This document shows, in pieces, positions 17,047 to 26,946 of a DNA stretch of 64,000 bases. The stretch is from contig CANQAM010000003.1 of the NCBI GenBank assembly GCA_947589325.1, positions 98,412-162,411 of the forward strand. The letters run 5' to 3'. The notes below the pieces were generated by a model. The model was not told where the DNA came from, did not search any database, and saw nothing but the letters and a program-made list of their open reading frames with translations. The position numbers and the translations under genes are program-made. The DNA comes from an uncultured Bacteroidales bacterium. Lineage in GTDB: Bacteria; Bacteroidota; Bacteroidia; Bacteroidales; UBA11471. Position 1 is the first letter of the stretch. Every line of letters starts with the position of its first letter.

Positions 17047-17811
17047 TCAGGCGTCCCAGACGCTGCGGCGCCGGCGGTAGCCGAATGCCGCCGAGCGGTT
17101 GTCGTCGGGTGCGGGGTCGCTGCCGTCGCCTCCGAGCTGCGGCACGGCATCGCCTGTCGGCTGCCGGCGTTCCAGCGCGATGCGCTCGTTGCGTCCGCGT
17201 ATCTCGGCTTCCCGTTCGACATCTTCGAGGTCGGAGTCGTAATTGATGCCCTTGTAGAGCATTTCGAGAACGTCGGTGGTGAAATCGTGCATGAACACAT
17301 GTTCGCATACATGATGCACTCGTTCGAGAAACTCCTCGAACTCCTCGTCGCTCATTTCCTTCTGTGCTTTGAAGCGGGCTATGGCGCGGGCGCTGTGCTG
17401 CCAGTTTTCCTCCATTTCGCGGCGCAGCGTCTGTCCGGCTCTGATGCGGTGGTTGAACTCTTCGTTTTCACGTTCCAGCTCCGCCAGCCGGCTTTCGTCG
17501 CCCGCGCAGTCGAGAATATCTTTCCCGAAGTGGCGCACGCAGGCGACGAGGGCGTCTTCGCCGCCCAATACTTCGCCGATGAACTCCGCCATTCGCGGAT
17601 TGTTCATGAAGATGTCCGCCAGTTTCAGCTGGTCTTGGCACAAATAGTCGTAGCGCTGCCGCAAGTCGTCTTCGTATTCGAGCAGCGAGTCGTAGAAGTC
17701 GTCCTCGTCCTCGAAACTCCGTTCGGGAAAACTTTTTACCAGCCGCGCCAACAACAATTCTTTGGGCGGTCGGTGGGCTTTTCCATACCTTGTTTCTGTG
17801 TAATTTCTCAT
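17047..17811 (-). CDS. Putative capsid scaffolding protein
   Basis: 254 aa, highly charged and helical, with long coiled-coil stretches (residues ~100-185), many Glu and Asp, few hydrophobic residues and a disordered C-terminus ending in basic RRRRSVWDA. This profile, directly upstream of the capsid gene (79 nt), is that of a scaffold protein that templates procapsid assembly; the basic tail would bind the shell. It is the first gene of the minus-strand virion operon. No motif proves it. Confidence 0.7.
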   Translation of the reverse strand: MRNYTETRYGKAHRPPKELLLARLVKSFPERSFEDEDDFYDSLLEYEDDLRQRYDYLCQDQLKLADIFMNNPRMAEFIGEVLGGEDALVACVRHFGKDILDCAGDESRLAELERENEEFNHRIRAGQTLRREMEENWQHSARAIARFKAQKEMSDEEFEEFLERVHHVCEHVFMHDFTTDVLEMLYKGINYDSDLEDVEREAEIRGRNERIALERRQPTGDAVPQLGGDGSDPAPDDNRSAAFGYRRRRSVWDA

Positions 17812-17841
17812 ACGAATAAAATTGGTTTATAAAGTGAATAC

Positions 17842-17870
17842 TGTAACCACAACGGTGTGGTAATTTTACA
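17842..17870. promoter_or_regulatory. Operator-like region before the virion operon
   Basis: It contains an inverted repeat ACCACA/TGTGGT (17846-17851 and 17856-17861) followed by TGGTAATTTTAC (17858-17869). The latter 12 bases are identical, on the opposite strand, to GTAAAATTACCA inside the palindrome at 8393-8418. It lies about 47-58 nt before the scaffold start codon. I could not identify a clear TAnnTTTG element for this operon. Confidence 0.55.
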
Positions 17871-18008
17871 ACACAAAGAAAACCATACGCCGGACGCATA
17901 TCATGCGATTTTTATCAAAAATCGGGCGGGGCGGAAAAATTTTTTTGAACGTCCGCTGCCGGAGCGGTTCGCCGCGATTGCCGGCGGGCGAATAAACCTT
18001 TCTTACGA

Positions 18009-18040
18009 TTTGCCGGTTAAGAGATAAAACAATATCTTTG
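18009..18040 (+). promoter_or_regulatory. Promoter of the fumarase gene
   Basis: -33 TTTG (18009-18012), 20-nt spacer, -7 TATCTTTG (18033-18040). This is a complete Bacteroidota housekeeping promoter 37 nt before the ATG. Confidence 0.88.
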
Positions 18041-18076
18041 CTACACGAAACCGATGAAATTCTTATAACATTGTAT

Positions 18077-19711
18077 ATGGCAACAAAACCGTTCAAGTAT
18101 CAGGAAATGTTCCCGATGGGAAAAGACACGACCGAGTATTACCTGCTCACGAAAGAGTATGTGTCGGTCGAAAAATTCGGGGACAAGGAAATTCTAAAAG
18201 TGGAGCCGGAGGCTCTTACCCGTCTGGCGAATGCCGCCATGCGCGACGTGTCGTTTCTTTTGCGGCGCGAACACAATCTGAAAGTCGCCCGAATATTGGA
18301 CGACCCCGAAGCCAGCGACAACGACAAGTATGTGGCATTGACCATGCTGCGCAACGCCGAGGTGGCTTGCAAAGGGCGGCTGCCCTTCTGTCAGGACACC
18401 GGCACCGCTATCGTCGTGGGCAAGAAAGGACAGCAGGTATGGACGGGAGGCGGCGACGAAGAGGCGCTCTCGCTCGGCATTTACAAAACCTATACCGAAG
18501 AGAATCTCCGCTACTCGCAGAACGCTCCGCTCGATATGTACCGCGAGGTGAACACGGGCTGCAACCTCCCCGCACAAATCGACCTTTTCGCTGTCGATGG
18601 CATGGAATACAAATTCCTGTTCATGGCAAAGGGCGGCGGCTCTGCCAACAAAACCTACCTCTATCAGGAAACGAAGGCGCTCATCACGCCCGACAAGCTC
18701 GTCAATTTCCTCGTCGAAAAAATGAAAACGCTCGGTACGGCAGCCTGCCCGCCCTACCACGTGGCTTTCGTCATCGGCGGCACTTCGGCGGAGATGAATC
18801 TCAAAACCGTGAAACTCGCCTCTGCCAAATATTACGACAACCTGCCCACTTCGGGCAATGAATTGGGACACGCTTTCCGCGACATCGAGCTCGAAAAGAC
18901 GGTTTTGCGCGCCGCGCAGGAGTCGGGCATCGGCGCCCAGTTCGGCGGCAAATATTTCGCCCACGACATACGCATCATACGCCTGCCGCGCCACGGTGCC
19001 TCCTGCCCCGTAGGCTTGGGCGTTTCCTGTTCGGCCGACCGCAACATCAAGGCGAAAATCACCCGCGAGGGTCTTTGGGTCGAGCGGCTCGACGACCACC
19101 CGGGCGAGCTTATCCCCGAAGCCCTGCGCCGCGCCGGCGAGGGCAATGCCGTGCGGATAGACCTGAACCGCCCCATGCCGGAAATTCTTGCCGAACTTAC
19201 CAAATATCCCGTCGCCACGCGCCTCTCGCTCAACGGTACGATTATCGTCGGCCGCGACATCGCTCACGCCAAAATCAAAGAGCGTCTCGATGCCGGCGAG
19301 GAAATGCCGCAGTACCTCAAAGAGCACCCCATTTACTACGCCGGTCCCGCCAAGACGCCCGCCGGCATGGCATCGGGCTCGTTCGGTCCCACGACCGCCG
19401 GTCGCATGGACCCCTATGTCGATTTGTTCCAAAGCCGCGGCGGCTCGATGATTATGATTGCCAAAGGCAACCGCAGCCGGCAGGTTACCGATGCCTGCCG
19501 CAAGCACGGCGGTTTCTATCTCGGAAGCATCGGCGGTCCGGCTGCCATTCTGGCGCAGAACAGCATCAAAAAGGTCGAGTGCCTCGAATATCCCGAGCTG
19601 GGCATGGAGGCGATTTGGAAAATCGAGGTCGAAAACTTCCCCGCTTTCATTCTTGTCGATGACAAGGGCAACGACTTTTTCGAACAGATAAAGCCACTGT
19701 GTCTTAAATAG
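18077..19711 (+). CDS. fumA: Class I (iron-sulfur) fumarate hydratase
   Basis: 544 aa from the ATG at 18077, chosen because the promoter -7 element overlaps the upstream part of the open frame. It interconverts fumarate and malate in the cytoplasm, feeding the reductive branch to succinate used by gut Bacteroidales. Family features: [16 protein letters not shown] near residue 110, the 4Fe-4S cysteines (one in QDTGT's neighbourhood, NTGCNLPAQ and [15 protein letters not shown]), and the C-terminal beta domain with [20 protein letters not shown]. The length is usual for the class. It stands as a single gene with its own terminator. Confidence 0.95.
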   Translation: MATKPFKYQEMFPMGKDTTEYYLLTKEYVSVEKFGDKEILKVEPEALTRLANAAMRDVSFLLRREHNLKVARILDDPEASDNDKYVALTMLRNAEVACKGRLPFCQDTGTAIVVGKKGQQVWTGGGDEEALSLGIYKTYTEENLRYSQNAPLDMYREVNTGCNLPAQIDLFAVDGMEYKFLFMAKGGGSANKTYLYQETKALITPDKLVNFLVEKMKTLGTAACPPYHVAFVIGGTSAEMNLKTVKLASAKYYDNLPTSGNELGHAFRDIELEKTVLRAAQESGIGAQFGGKYFAHDIRIIRLPRHGASCPVGLGVSCSADRNIKAKITREGLWVERLDDHPGELIPEALRRAGEGNAVRIDLNRPMPEILAELTKYPVATRLSLNGTIIVGRDIAHAKIKERLDAGEEMPQYLKEHPIYYAGPAKTPAGMASGSFGPTTAGRMDPYVDLFQSRGGSMIMIAKGNRSRQVTDACRKHGGFYLGSIGGPAAILAQNSIKKVECLEYPELGMEAIWKIEVENFPAFILVDDKGNDFFEQIKPLCLK

Positions 19712-19729
19712 TTACAGCGCTCTCCCGCA

Positions 19730-19767
19730 GCAAACTCCCGAAAATTCTTCTTCGGGAGTTTGCTTTT
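19730..19767 (+). terminator. Terminator after fumarase
   Basis: GCAAACTCCCGAA pairs with TTCGGGAGTTTGC, followed by TTTT. Confidence 0.9.
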
Positions 19768-19776
19768 AACATATTA

Positions 19777-19800
19777 AATCCGTACTTTTGTTTACGGATT
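19777..19800 (+). promoter_or_regulatory. -7 element inside an inverted repeat, xylanase gene
   Basis: TACTTTTG (19783-19790) matches TAnnTTTG. It is framed by AATCCGTA (19777-19784) and TACGGATT (19793-19800), so a dimeric regulator bound there would cover the promoter. No clear -33 TTTG is seen. The ATG is at 19859. Confidence 0.55.
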
Positions 19801-19858
19801 AGACGAATTATTATATTCTCTGCAACAGAATATTCACCTTAAATCAAAAAATAATACT

Positions 19859-21619
19859 ATGAAAAAAATCTGTTTTCTGGCAGTTTTGTTATCCTTGTTT
19901 ACCGCTTTACCTGCCGAAGAATATCTTTTGTACGATTTCGAAAATTATGAAATCGGCACGAAGTTTAATTTGAAAAATGTGCCTGGTAGACCCGTCGGAG
20001 AGGGGTCGTATGCTGTTGTGGCAGCCGACCCTACCGACAGCAATAATAAAGTGCTTCATGTATTGTTGGTAAATTCATGGGATACCTATCCGGAATATCC
20101 CCTTCCCGACGGATTCACGGCAGCCGATTTCTGCACTTATCAGAGTGTGGCTTTTTCGCTTTATCGCCCGCAGGTGCTTCCGAAAAACAACGATTATATG
20201 CAGACGGCGGTATGGTTAGGCGATAAGAAAGTTTATCAGGAAGAACACCCGAATTATCCTGATCAAGGTCCGCGTGATACGTGGCTTGAAAAACGCTACG
20301 CTTTTACGCCGGTGGAAACAGAGGCTTCCAATTTTTTGCTGGGGCTTCACTCCGATAATATGGAGTATTATCTCGACAATATACGCCTTGTCCGTGCGGA
20401 GAAGGGGTACGACTATACCGACGAAACGCAGACCCTGCGCTATTATGTGGAGAAGTGCGGCAACGGCAAGCACATCGGCGTAGCCACGCCTTCCAGTTGG
20501 AAAAATGTGATCGATCTGAATAATGACCTTCACGATATGAGCCAAACCGTTTTCCGCAATTTCAATATGGTAGTGGCAGAAGACAATATGAAATTCGCGT
20601 ACATCGAACCCTCGCAAGGCAACTTTGAATTCGGATATACCGATGCGCTGGTCGCTTTTGCCGAGCGGCACGGCATGGAAGTGCGCGGACACACCCTTTG
20701 CTGGCACAAGCAGTTGCCGGACTGGGTAACGACGAGTGAAGATAGGAACAGCCACAACTATTCGAGCGACTCATTGTTGTCGATACTCCGCAACCATATC
20801 ACGACCATTGTTTCCCGCTACAAGGGGCAAATTGCCGAGTGGGACGTGGTGAACGAATGTCTTGCCGACGATCAGGGAAATCTTCGAAATCCGGCGAATA
20901 AGGATAAGTATTTTTTGAGACCTTCGGTGTGGAGCAAGGGAATAGGCGCTAAATTGGAGTGGAGCTATGACAACACCGGCGGCGATTTCATCGATTCGGC
21001 TTTTTTCTATGCCCATCGCGCCGACCCCGATGCCAAACTCTTTCTCAACGATTACGGCGTAGAGTGTGGGGGCCGTAAGGCTGATGCCTATTACAATCTG
21101 GCAAAACATCTGATAGAAAAAAAGATCCCTATTCACGGCGTAGGACTTCAATGTCATTTCGATGCAGGAGTACTCGATTCTGCCGGATTGGTAAGGCAGA
21201 TACAACGTTTCCAAGAGTTGGGATTGGAAGTCGTCATTACCGAGTTGGATATAGCCTCTTCCGGCAAGCAGGCTGATGAGTTCCGGACGATTGCAAATAT
21301 TTTCATGGAACAGGAAAATTGCTCGAATATGGTGTTGTGGGGCGTTTCCGACCGCGACTCGTGGCGGAATAGTTCACCATTGCTTTTCGATGCCGATTTG
21401 GCAGCCAAGCCCGCTTTCTTTGCCGTGCGCGATGCCTTGAAAAGGCAGTATGTATTGTCGGTCGCACCGGTGCCGAACGACGCCCGCCCGCAATCGCCAT
21501 ACGTCGATGTCTATAACCTCGCGGGGCAGAAGATTGCATCGGGCATGCGTCGGGAAAGTGTGAATTTCCTGCCGACAGGTATCTATATCGTCGATGGCGA
21601 GAAAGTCATGGTGAGATAA
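19859..21619 (+). CDS. GH10 endo-1,4-beta-xylanase, secreted
   Basis: 586 aa. Signal peptide at residues 1-18, then a beta-rich N-terminal module (~19-175) that resembles a carbohydrate-binding domain, then the GH10 barrel (~195-530). Acid/base Glu333 is in WDVVNECL and the nucleophile Glu462 is in VVITELDIAS. The last ~40 residues (VDVYNLAGQKIAS to the end) look like a short T9SS-type C-terminal domain. It hydrolyses xylan outside the cell. It is a stand-alone gene with no SusC/SusD neighbours. Confidence 0.93.
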   Translation: MKKICFLAVLLSLFTALPAEEYLLYDFENYEIGTKFNLKNVPGRPVGEGSYAVVAADPTDSNNKVLHVLLVNSWDTYPEYPLPDGFTAADFCTYQSVAFSLYRPQVLPKNNDYMQTAVWLGDKKVYQEEHPNYPDQGPRDTWLEKRYAFTPVETEASNFLLGLHSDNMEYYLDNIRLVRAEKGYDYTDETQTLRYYVEKCGNGKHIGVATPSSWKNVIDLNNDLHDMSQTVFRNFNMVVAEDNMKFAYIEPSQGNFEFGYTDALVAFAERHGMEVRGHTLCWHKQLPDWVTTSEDRNSHNYSSDSLLSILRNHITTIVSRYKGQIAEWDVVNECLADDQGNLRNPANKDKYFLRPSVWSKGIGAKLEWSYDNTGGDFIDSAFFYAHRADPDAKLFLNDYGVECGGRKADAYYNLAKHLIEKKIPIHGVGLQCHFDAGVLDSAGLVRQIQRFQELGLEVVITELDIASSGKQADEFRTIANIFMEQENCSNMVLWGVSDRDSWRNSSPLLFDADLAAKPAFFAVRDALKRQYVLSVAPVPNDARPQSPYVDVYNLAGQKIASGMRRESVNFLPTGIYIVDGEKVMVR

Positions 21620-21635
21620 AAACTGCTTTTATATG

Positions 21636-21668
21636 ACAAAAGAGCCGCGCACTGCGCGGCTCTTTTGT
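21636..21668. terminator. Bidirectional terminator, xylanase / lipoprotein gene
   Basis: ACAAAAGAGCCGCGC, loop ACT, GCGCGGCTCTTTTGT. A and T tracts at both ends serve the two converging genes. Confidence 0.92.
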
Positions 21669-21684
21669 TTTCCATGAAGGCGGA

Positions 21685-22659
21685 TTATCGCTTGATGAGT
21701 TCGAGTCCGAGCGCGAATCCGGTCGTAGCGCTCCAATATTTGCCGAACTGGTCGAAGAGAATGGCGGCACCCTGAGCTTCGGCGGGGACGATGCCGGCGC
21801 CGATAAGCGCGTTCCAAACGATTTGCAGGTCGGAGGTCATTACGGGGTCGCCCCACCAATCGGTCTCGCCCGTCGCGCGCGGGGTAAGCAGGTTGTCGAA
21901 TGCCGTTTTGTCGAGATAGAGGCAGGTGTGTCCGTCGTCCGCAAACTTCGTCTGCAAGGGGATTCCCTTTTTCAGCCACTCTTGCAGCTGCGATACGGTG
22001 GCATCCTGTATGCCTTTCACGCTTTCGCCGAGAAACGAAGCTGCCAGTTCTTTCACCGCTGCCGGCTCTCTGTTCAATACCGATTCTATCGTCAGGTATA
22101 GCGCTTCGGCGGTTACCGCATCGGTTTTGAGGGCGATGATTTCTTTCAGGTCGAGCGTTACGAGCACCGTTCCGTTCGATACGCTCCATCGGGCGAGATT
22201 CTTGGGCGAATCGACAAAGCCGCTTCGGACAAAATTTTTCGTAACGTCATCGGTGCCGGGGAAGCCGTTTCCGAGAAAAACACTGAGGAACGACGTCATG
22301 TCGATGTCCTTTATCGCCGGCTCTTCGACGTAGGCGATACTCATGCCGCCGTCGGCGTCGAGCGTGATGCCGTTCATCGTCTGGGGCAGCAGGGCGCCGC
22401 CGGCATAGCGCAGCACCGCAGCCAGAAATTCGGGGTAGCGGTCGTCGCCCGTAAATTGCCAATCGACGTATGCGCCGCCCTTCACCGGTACGTTGACGGT
22501 TTCTGTTCCGTTCAGCTCCGCAGGGGCGGTCGTGTAGTCGGCAAATCGATAACTTCCGCTCAGGACTTCGACTTCGTGCGAGGGCTTGTGGTTGTCGTGG
22601 CAGGCGGTGAACACCGTCGCGCAGGCAAGGGCAATGCCCCAAAATAGAATCTTTTTCAT
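21685..22659 (-). CDS. Lipoprotein, possibly DUF4925 family
   Basis: 324 aa. Lipoprotein signal peptide with a TAC cleavage site (Cys20). The rest is a repeating beta-rich pattern with an early LSGSYRF motif, and I think it belongs to the DUF4925-type lipoproteins of Bacteroidales, though I could not confirm this. Function unknown. It converges on the xylanase gene but has no shared regulation that I can see. Confidence 0.8.
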   Translation of the reverse strand: MKKILFWGIALACATVFTACHDNHKPSHEVEVLSGSYRFADYTTAPAELNGTETVNVPVKGGAYVDWQFTGDDRYPEFLAAVLRYAGGALLPQTMNGITLDADGGMSIAYVEEPAIKDIDMTSFLSVFLGNGFPGTDDVTKNFVRSGFVDSPKNLARWSVSNGTVLVTLDLKEIIALKTDAVTAEALYLTIESVLNREPAAVKELAASFLGESVKGIQDATVSQLQEWLKKGIPLQTKFADDGHTCLYLDKTAFDNLLTPRATGETDWWGDPVMTSDLQIVWNALIGAGIVPAEAQGAAILFDQFGKYWSATTGFALGLELIKR

Positions 22660-22792
22660 AACAAATAGGATAGGTTAAAATGGTTGTTTCGGCGGTAAAG
22701 ATAGGAAAATGCTTTTGCCGGTGCGGTATTTTGCCGGCAAATCGTTTCATAAAAAACCGTAAAGACTGTTCCCGATAGCAAAATGATAAACG

Positions 22793-22829
22793 ACAAAACC
22801 CTTTCCCGATAAGCGGGAAAGGGTTTTGT
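22793..22829 (-). terminator. Terminator after the pectate lyase
   Basis: ACAAAACCCTTTCCCG and CGGGAAAGGGTTTTGT form a 16-bp stem with a 5-nt loop; the T-rich part is within the stem end. The region from 22660 to 22792 holds no gene. Confidence 0.8.
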
Positions 22830-22850
22830 TTCAGCGAAATCGACAGGCGT

Positions 22851-25226
22851 TTATTCTTTTATCAGACGCAAGGCCTGTACGCCGCTGTCGGTGGTGATGC
22901 GGCAGAGGTAGGCTCCCGCAGCTGCCTGTGCAAGCGGCAGGGTGCATGAGTGCTCTCCGGCGGGCCGGTACGACCGCTCGGCGTATATCTGTCTGCCGGT
23001 GATGGAGAATACCTCGATGACGACGGTCGATGCCTTGTCGGTCGAGTAGGTGAGCACGGCATCACCTTTCACGGGGTTGGGGGCGATGCGGGCATCGAGC
23101 CGCTGAACTGCCGGTGCCGTTATACCCGAAACGTTTTCTTTCGTGCCGGTGCGCACATAGAATGTTACGTCTTTGTAGGCAATCGTGTATTTGAGGCTAC
23201 TCAATCCGGATTCCGGATAAGGCAGGAATCGCATGACGAATGGTTTGCCGGGCTCTATTGTTACCGGTTTCTCCATAGGGTATGCAAAATGTTGGAAAGC
23301 ATCGCGTGTCGGCTTTATGTTGGAATAGAAATATCTTGAAGTCAGCAGCGACTCCTGCGTGTCGTATATGGCAGAGAAGTACATTTTATCGGTACCCATG
23401 CTTTTGGCATCGAACGTAATGGAATCGACAGCCATATAGTAATCGCCTTGCGGTGCGAGGGTGTATTGGAGGTATATGGTGTCGTTTTCACCGCCGTTGT
23501 TTATCCAGTAATCGGTTCCGTATCGTTGATAGCCGCCATTGGTTTGATATAACAATCCGTTGAGCGACAGATTTGTGGCAATGTTTTCGGGAGCTGTATT
23601 GGCGGTTTCGTCGATGGCTGCCATTGTCCATTGTACAAGCGCCGGCGTGCCGCCGTTGAGCACAAGCCCGTTGTCGTCGGGTTCGTAGCTTTCGCCCGAG
23701 TTATAATAATCGGCATCGGTGTAGACCGGTTGTTCGTATTCGGGATAAAATTCGTCGATGCTGCTCTTTGCGTCAGCTGTGCCGTCCTTCATGATGTCTT
23801 CGACGAGGCTGTTCATATAGACTTCTATTGCCGTGTAGCCGCGCGCATCGGGAAATTCTTTGGCGGCATCGCTTATGTCGTCGGGTTTCAGCCCGTTGGC
23901 GCGCTCCCATGCGTCGGGTATGCCGTCGTTGTCGTTATCGCGGAGACGGGGTGCGGTATTATATTTGATATACCCCTCGACGTCGGTTTGGCTGTCGATG
24001 ATGCCGAGAGTGCTGCCGTTGGAGCCTTCGAAGGTATAAGTGCCGTTCTCGGTTTCCATGACGATGCGCGAGTCGATAACATCGCGTGCGTATGAGGCGC
24101 CTACATAGGCAAGTACCTTTTCGTAAGCCGTTTGTGCGGTGTGCTGGGAGATAAGTGCTGTTTCGAAAGGTGCCGTCGATTTAATGGCATTTATACCTCC
24201 GTCCGGAGTACCGTTGGGGTGTATGCCTTTCCAGTTGTCGGCGTTGGTGCTGACAATGTTGTTCATGCTCGTTTTGTTGCTTTGTATCTGCGGGCAGGTG
24301 TTGTCGAAGTAATTCCCCGCTACGTAGAATTTGCCCCATACGCCAACGGGATTTTTATTTTCCCCGTTGTCGCCGTTCGGTGAAAAGATGCGGTGTACGA
24401 GGTCCGATTTGGTAGCCGTCGAGGGGCCCGGCTTGTAGTAGTTGTTGATAAAGTTGTACGAGCCTCCTTCGCCGGCATAGCCGCCGTTGGTAGGTCCCCA
24501 GTTGTAGAATACGTTGTTGCGCAAATCCACTTTTTCATCTTCGGGTCGGGCGGTGTAGCGGCTGCCGCACAGACGCGGCGTCCGGCTCGTATGGTGTGCC
24601 ATCATGTTGTGGTGGAACGTGGCGCCTTCGCCTCCCCAGATGCCGCCGTACCCGTGATTGCCTTTCACGTGTACCGAACGACTGAGGCTTTCGCTGATAA
24701 GGCACCATTGCATGGTAAATTCTTTGTTGCCGTAGAACGAAGCGCATTCGTCGGTGCACCAACTCATCGTGCAGTGGTCGATGATGACGCCTGTGCGGTT
24801 GGTGCCGCCCATGGCATCGTCTTCGCTTTTGGCTTCATCGCCCATACGGCAGCGGATAAAGCGCACGATCACGTTGTCGGCATCCACGTACACATTGTAA
24901 TTTTTGATGCAGATGCCGTCGCCCGGAGCGGTCTGTCCGGCGATGGTTATGTTTCCGCTGTTTATGCTTAGTCTGCTTTTCAATTCGATAGTGCCTGAGA
25001 CATCGAAGACGACGGTGCGCGCACCGCTTTGGGTTACCGCCCACCGCAGTGAGCCTTCGCCGCTGTCGTTGAGATTGGTAACGTGAAGTATTTTTCCGCC
25101 GCGTCCGCCCGTTACGTAGCGACCGTAACCTTCGGCTCCCGGAAATGCCGGCAGCCGGAAATTATCGGTTTGGGCGATGGCGAGATGCGCACAAAGGCAC
25201 AAGAAAAAGGTAATGATTTTCTTCAT
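22851..25226 (-). CDS. Secreted PL1-type pectate lyase with T9SS sorting domain
   Basis: 791 aa from the ATG at 25226. Signal peptide (1-18), then a right-handed beta-helix polysaccharide lyase starting [17 protein letters not shown] (~residues 26-42), with the PL1 core through ~residue 400. A calcium-binding [16 protein letters not shown] (thrombospondin-3-like) stretch follows, then a beta-sandwich module and a type A T9SS C-terminal domain ([14 protein letters not shown] to RLIKE, last ~80 residues). It would cut pectate at the cell surface by beta-elimination. There are no neighbouring pectin genes in the window. Confidence 0.9.
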   Translation of the reverse strand: MKKIITFFLCLCAHLAIAQTDNFRLPAFPGAEGYGRYVTGGRGGKILHVTNLNDSGEGSLRWAVTQSGARTVVFDVSGTIELKSRLSINSGNITIAGQTAPGDGICIKNYNVYVDADNVIVRFIRCRMGDEAKSEDDAMGGTNRTGVIIDHCTMSWCTDECASFYGNKEFTMQWCLISESLSRSVHVKGNHGYGGIWGGEGATFHHNMMAHHTSRTPRLCGSRYTARPEDEKVDLRNNVFYNWGPTNGGYAGEGGSYNFINNYYKPGPSTATKSDLVHRIFSPNGDNGENKNPVGVWGKFYVAGNYFDNTCPQIQSNKTSMNNIVSTNADNWKGIHPNGTPDGGINAIKSTAPFETALISQHTAQTAYEKVLAYVGASYARDVIDSRIVMETENGTYTFEGSNGSTLGIIDSQTDVEGYIKYNTAPRLRDNDNDGIPDAWERANGLKPDDISDAAKEFPDARGYTAIEVYMNSLVEDIMKDGTADAKSSIDEFYPEYEQPVYTDADYYNSGESYEPDDNGLVLNGGTPALVQWTMAAIDETANTAPENIATNLSLNGLLYQTNGGYQRYGTDYWINNGGENDTIYLQYTLAPQGDYYMAVDSITFDAKSMGTDKMYFSAIYDTQESLLTSRYFYSNIKPTRDAFQHFAYPMEKPVTIEPGKPFVMRFLPYPESGLSSLKYTIAYKDVTFYVRTGTKENVSGITAPAVQRLDARIAPNPVKGDAVLTYSTDKASTVVIEVFSITGRQIYAERSYRPAGEHSCTLPLAQAAAGAYLCRITTDSGVQALRLIKE

Positions 25227-25312
25227 GGTATATAGGATTTGTTGCAAAGAAATAAATTTTTTCCGAAATAAAAGAGGATTTATTTGACGGAAAAGGGGTA
25301 AAAATCGGTAAG

Positions 25313-25353
25313 GGGACAAAAAAAATCGGCTGCCGAAACATCGGCAGCCGATT
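25313..25353 (-). terminator. Terminator after nhaD
   Basis: Read on the minus strand: AATCGGCTGCCGA, loop, TCGGCAGCCGATT, then a run of eight T. Confidence 0.92.
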
Positions 25354-25376
25354 CGGTAAGCGTATAACGTTTCGGA

Positions 25377-26789
25377 TTACATACCCAAGAGGGGTTTCAG
25401 GTATTCGGCTTCGACCACATACACGGCTGCACCTGCCAGATAACCGATGAGCGCCAACAGGGAAATGTGTTTGAGATACCAACCGAAATTGATTTTTTCC
25501 AGTCCCATGGCAACCACGCCGGCAGCCGAACCGATGATGAGCATACTGCCGCCCACACCGGCACAGTAGGAGAGGAACTCCCAGAATACGCCGTCTTGTA
25601 TGAAGTTGGCCATATAGCCTACGGTGCCCGGGTCGGAAATGGGATACATACCCATCGCCGCAGCTACCAGCGGCACGTTGTCGACAATGGAGGAGAGCAA
25701 GCCGAGCAAGATGTTGATGATGTAGACATTGTGCACTTCCTGATCTAACCAGCCGGCTGCGCTGCCGAGAATGCCCGTTGCCTGCAATACGGCGACTGCC
25801 ATCAAAATGCCGAGGAAGAAAAGTATCGTCGGCGTGTCGATGTGCGAGAGCACTTGGGGTACGCGGTGTTCCTGCGATTTCTCTATCAGCTTCGAGTTGT
25901 ACATGATTTCGGTGAAAATCCAGAGTACCGACAGCGATATGAGAATGCCTACGAACGGCGGCAGGTGGGTAATGGCTTTGAAAATAGGCACGAAGATGAG
26001 ACCGCCGACGCCGAGATAGAAAAGCGTCTTTTTCTCGCGGGCGGAGATGAAGTCGCTGCGCGTTACGATGCGGTTGCCTTCGGGCAGCTCACCCGAGAGC
26101 ATGCGGGTGGCGAAAAGCATCGGCACGAAGAGAGCCACCAAACTCGGCAGCAGGACAAATGCGATAAGCGCCGATGTCGTTACGTTGCCTTTCACCCACA
26201 GCATGATGGTGGTAATATCGCCGATAGGCGACCATGCACCGCCCGTGTTGGCGGCGATGACAATCATGCTGGCGTAAATCCAGCGCTCGTGCTGGTCGTT
26301 GATGAGCTTGCGCAGCAGCATGATCATGACGATGGTCGTGGTGAGGTTGTCGAGTACTGCCGACATGAAGAATGCGATGGGGCAGATAATCCACAGCAGT
26401 TTGCGTTTTTTGCGCGTGTTGATGTGGTCGGTGATGATGGAGAAGCCTCCGTGTATGTCGATAAGCTCGACAATGGTCATGGCACCGATCAGGAAGAACA
26501 GAATCTCGGAGATGTCGCCCATGTGCTCGATAATCTGCACATTGAGGATAAATTCGAGACACTGGCGCGCCAGCGATTCCTGTTGCAGCGAAGCCGACGC
26601 CGAGGCAATGTATTCGTGGAGTTCTTCGCCGCTTACCGCCGGAACGATAGATTCGGCGCCGAAAGCGTAGAGAACCCACAATAGCATGCCAAGCAGCAGC
26701 GCCGATGCCGTCTTGTCGATGCGCAACGGGTGTTCAAGGGCTATCGCCAGATAACCGATGATGAACAGCGTAACAATAGCTACTAACAT
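25377..26789 (-). CDS. nhaD: NhaD-type Na+/H+ antiporter
   Basis: 470 aa, about 12 membrane helices, ion-transporter superfamily. Conserved segments MSAVLDNLTTTIVMIMLLRK and ANTGGAWSPIGDITTIMLW carry the membrane Asp/Asn/Thr residues of NhaD. It would expel Na+ in exchange for protons. It is monocistronic: terminator behind and a palindrome-bearing promoter in front. Confidence 0.93.
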   Translation of the reverse strand: MLVAIVTLFIIGYLAIALEHPLRIDKTASALLLGMLLWVLYAFGAESIVPAVSGEELHEYIASASASLQQESLARQCLEFILNVQIIEHMGDISEILFFLIGAMTIVELIDIHGGFSIITDHINTRKKRKLLWIICPIAFFMSAVLDNLTTTIVMIMLLRKLINDQHERWIYASMIVIAANTGGAWSPIGDITTIMLWVKGNVTTSALIAFVLLPSLVALFVPMLFATRMLSGELPEGNRIVTRSDFISAREKKTLFYLGVGGLIFVPIFKAITHLPPFVGILISLSVLWIFTEIMYNSKLIEKSQEHRVPQVLSHIDTPTILFFLGILMAVAVLQATGILGSAAGWLDQEVHNVYIINILLGLLSSIVDNVPLVAAAMGMYPISDPGTVGYMANFIQDGVFWEFLSYCAGVGGSMLIIGSAAGVVAMGLEKINFGWYLKHISLLALIGYLAGAAVYVVEAEYLKPLLGM

Positions 26790-26853
26790 GATAATTTAAG
26801 GTTTGAATGAATTGTTTTTGATAATGGTTGCAATGTCGTTTTTTTGCGACGGA

Positions 26854-26884
26854 CAAAGGTAATCAATTTCAATGAAATTGCAAA
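26854..26884 (-). promoter_or_regulatory. nhaD promoter with an operator in its spacer
   Basis: On the minus strand: -33 TTTG (26884-26881), 19-nt spacer, -7 TACCTTTG (26861-26854). Within the spacer, CAATTTCA-A-TGAAATTG (26864-26880) is a perfect 8-bp inverted repeat around one base. Confidence 0.8.
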
Positions 26885-26946
26885 TGAATGGTAAAAACCG
26901 TTTTATTTTTTTCACTCGGTAACGAGCTGCCGCTGCTTTGTCGCGT

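Noticed and set aside
17047..17312. Longer capsid protein starting at 17312
   Set aside because: The extra N-terminal part overlaps the scaffold gene in another frame and is low-complexity Arg/Thr/Ala; the ATG at 16967 gives a normal-length capsid protein.
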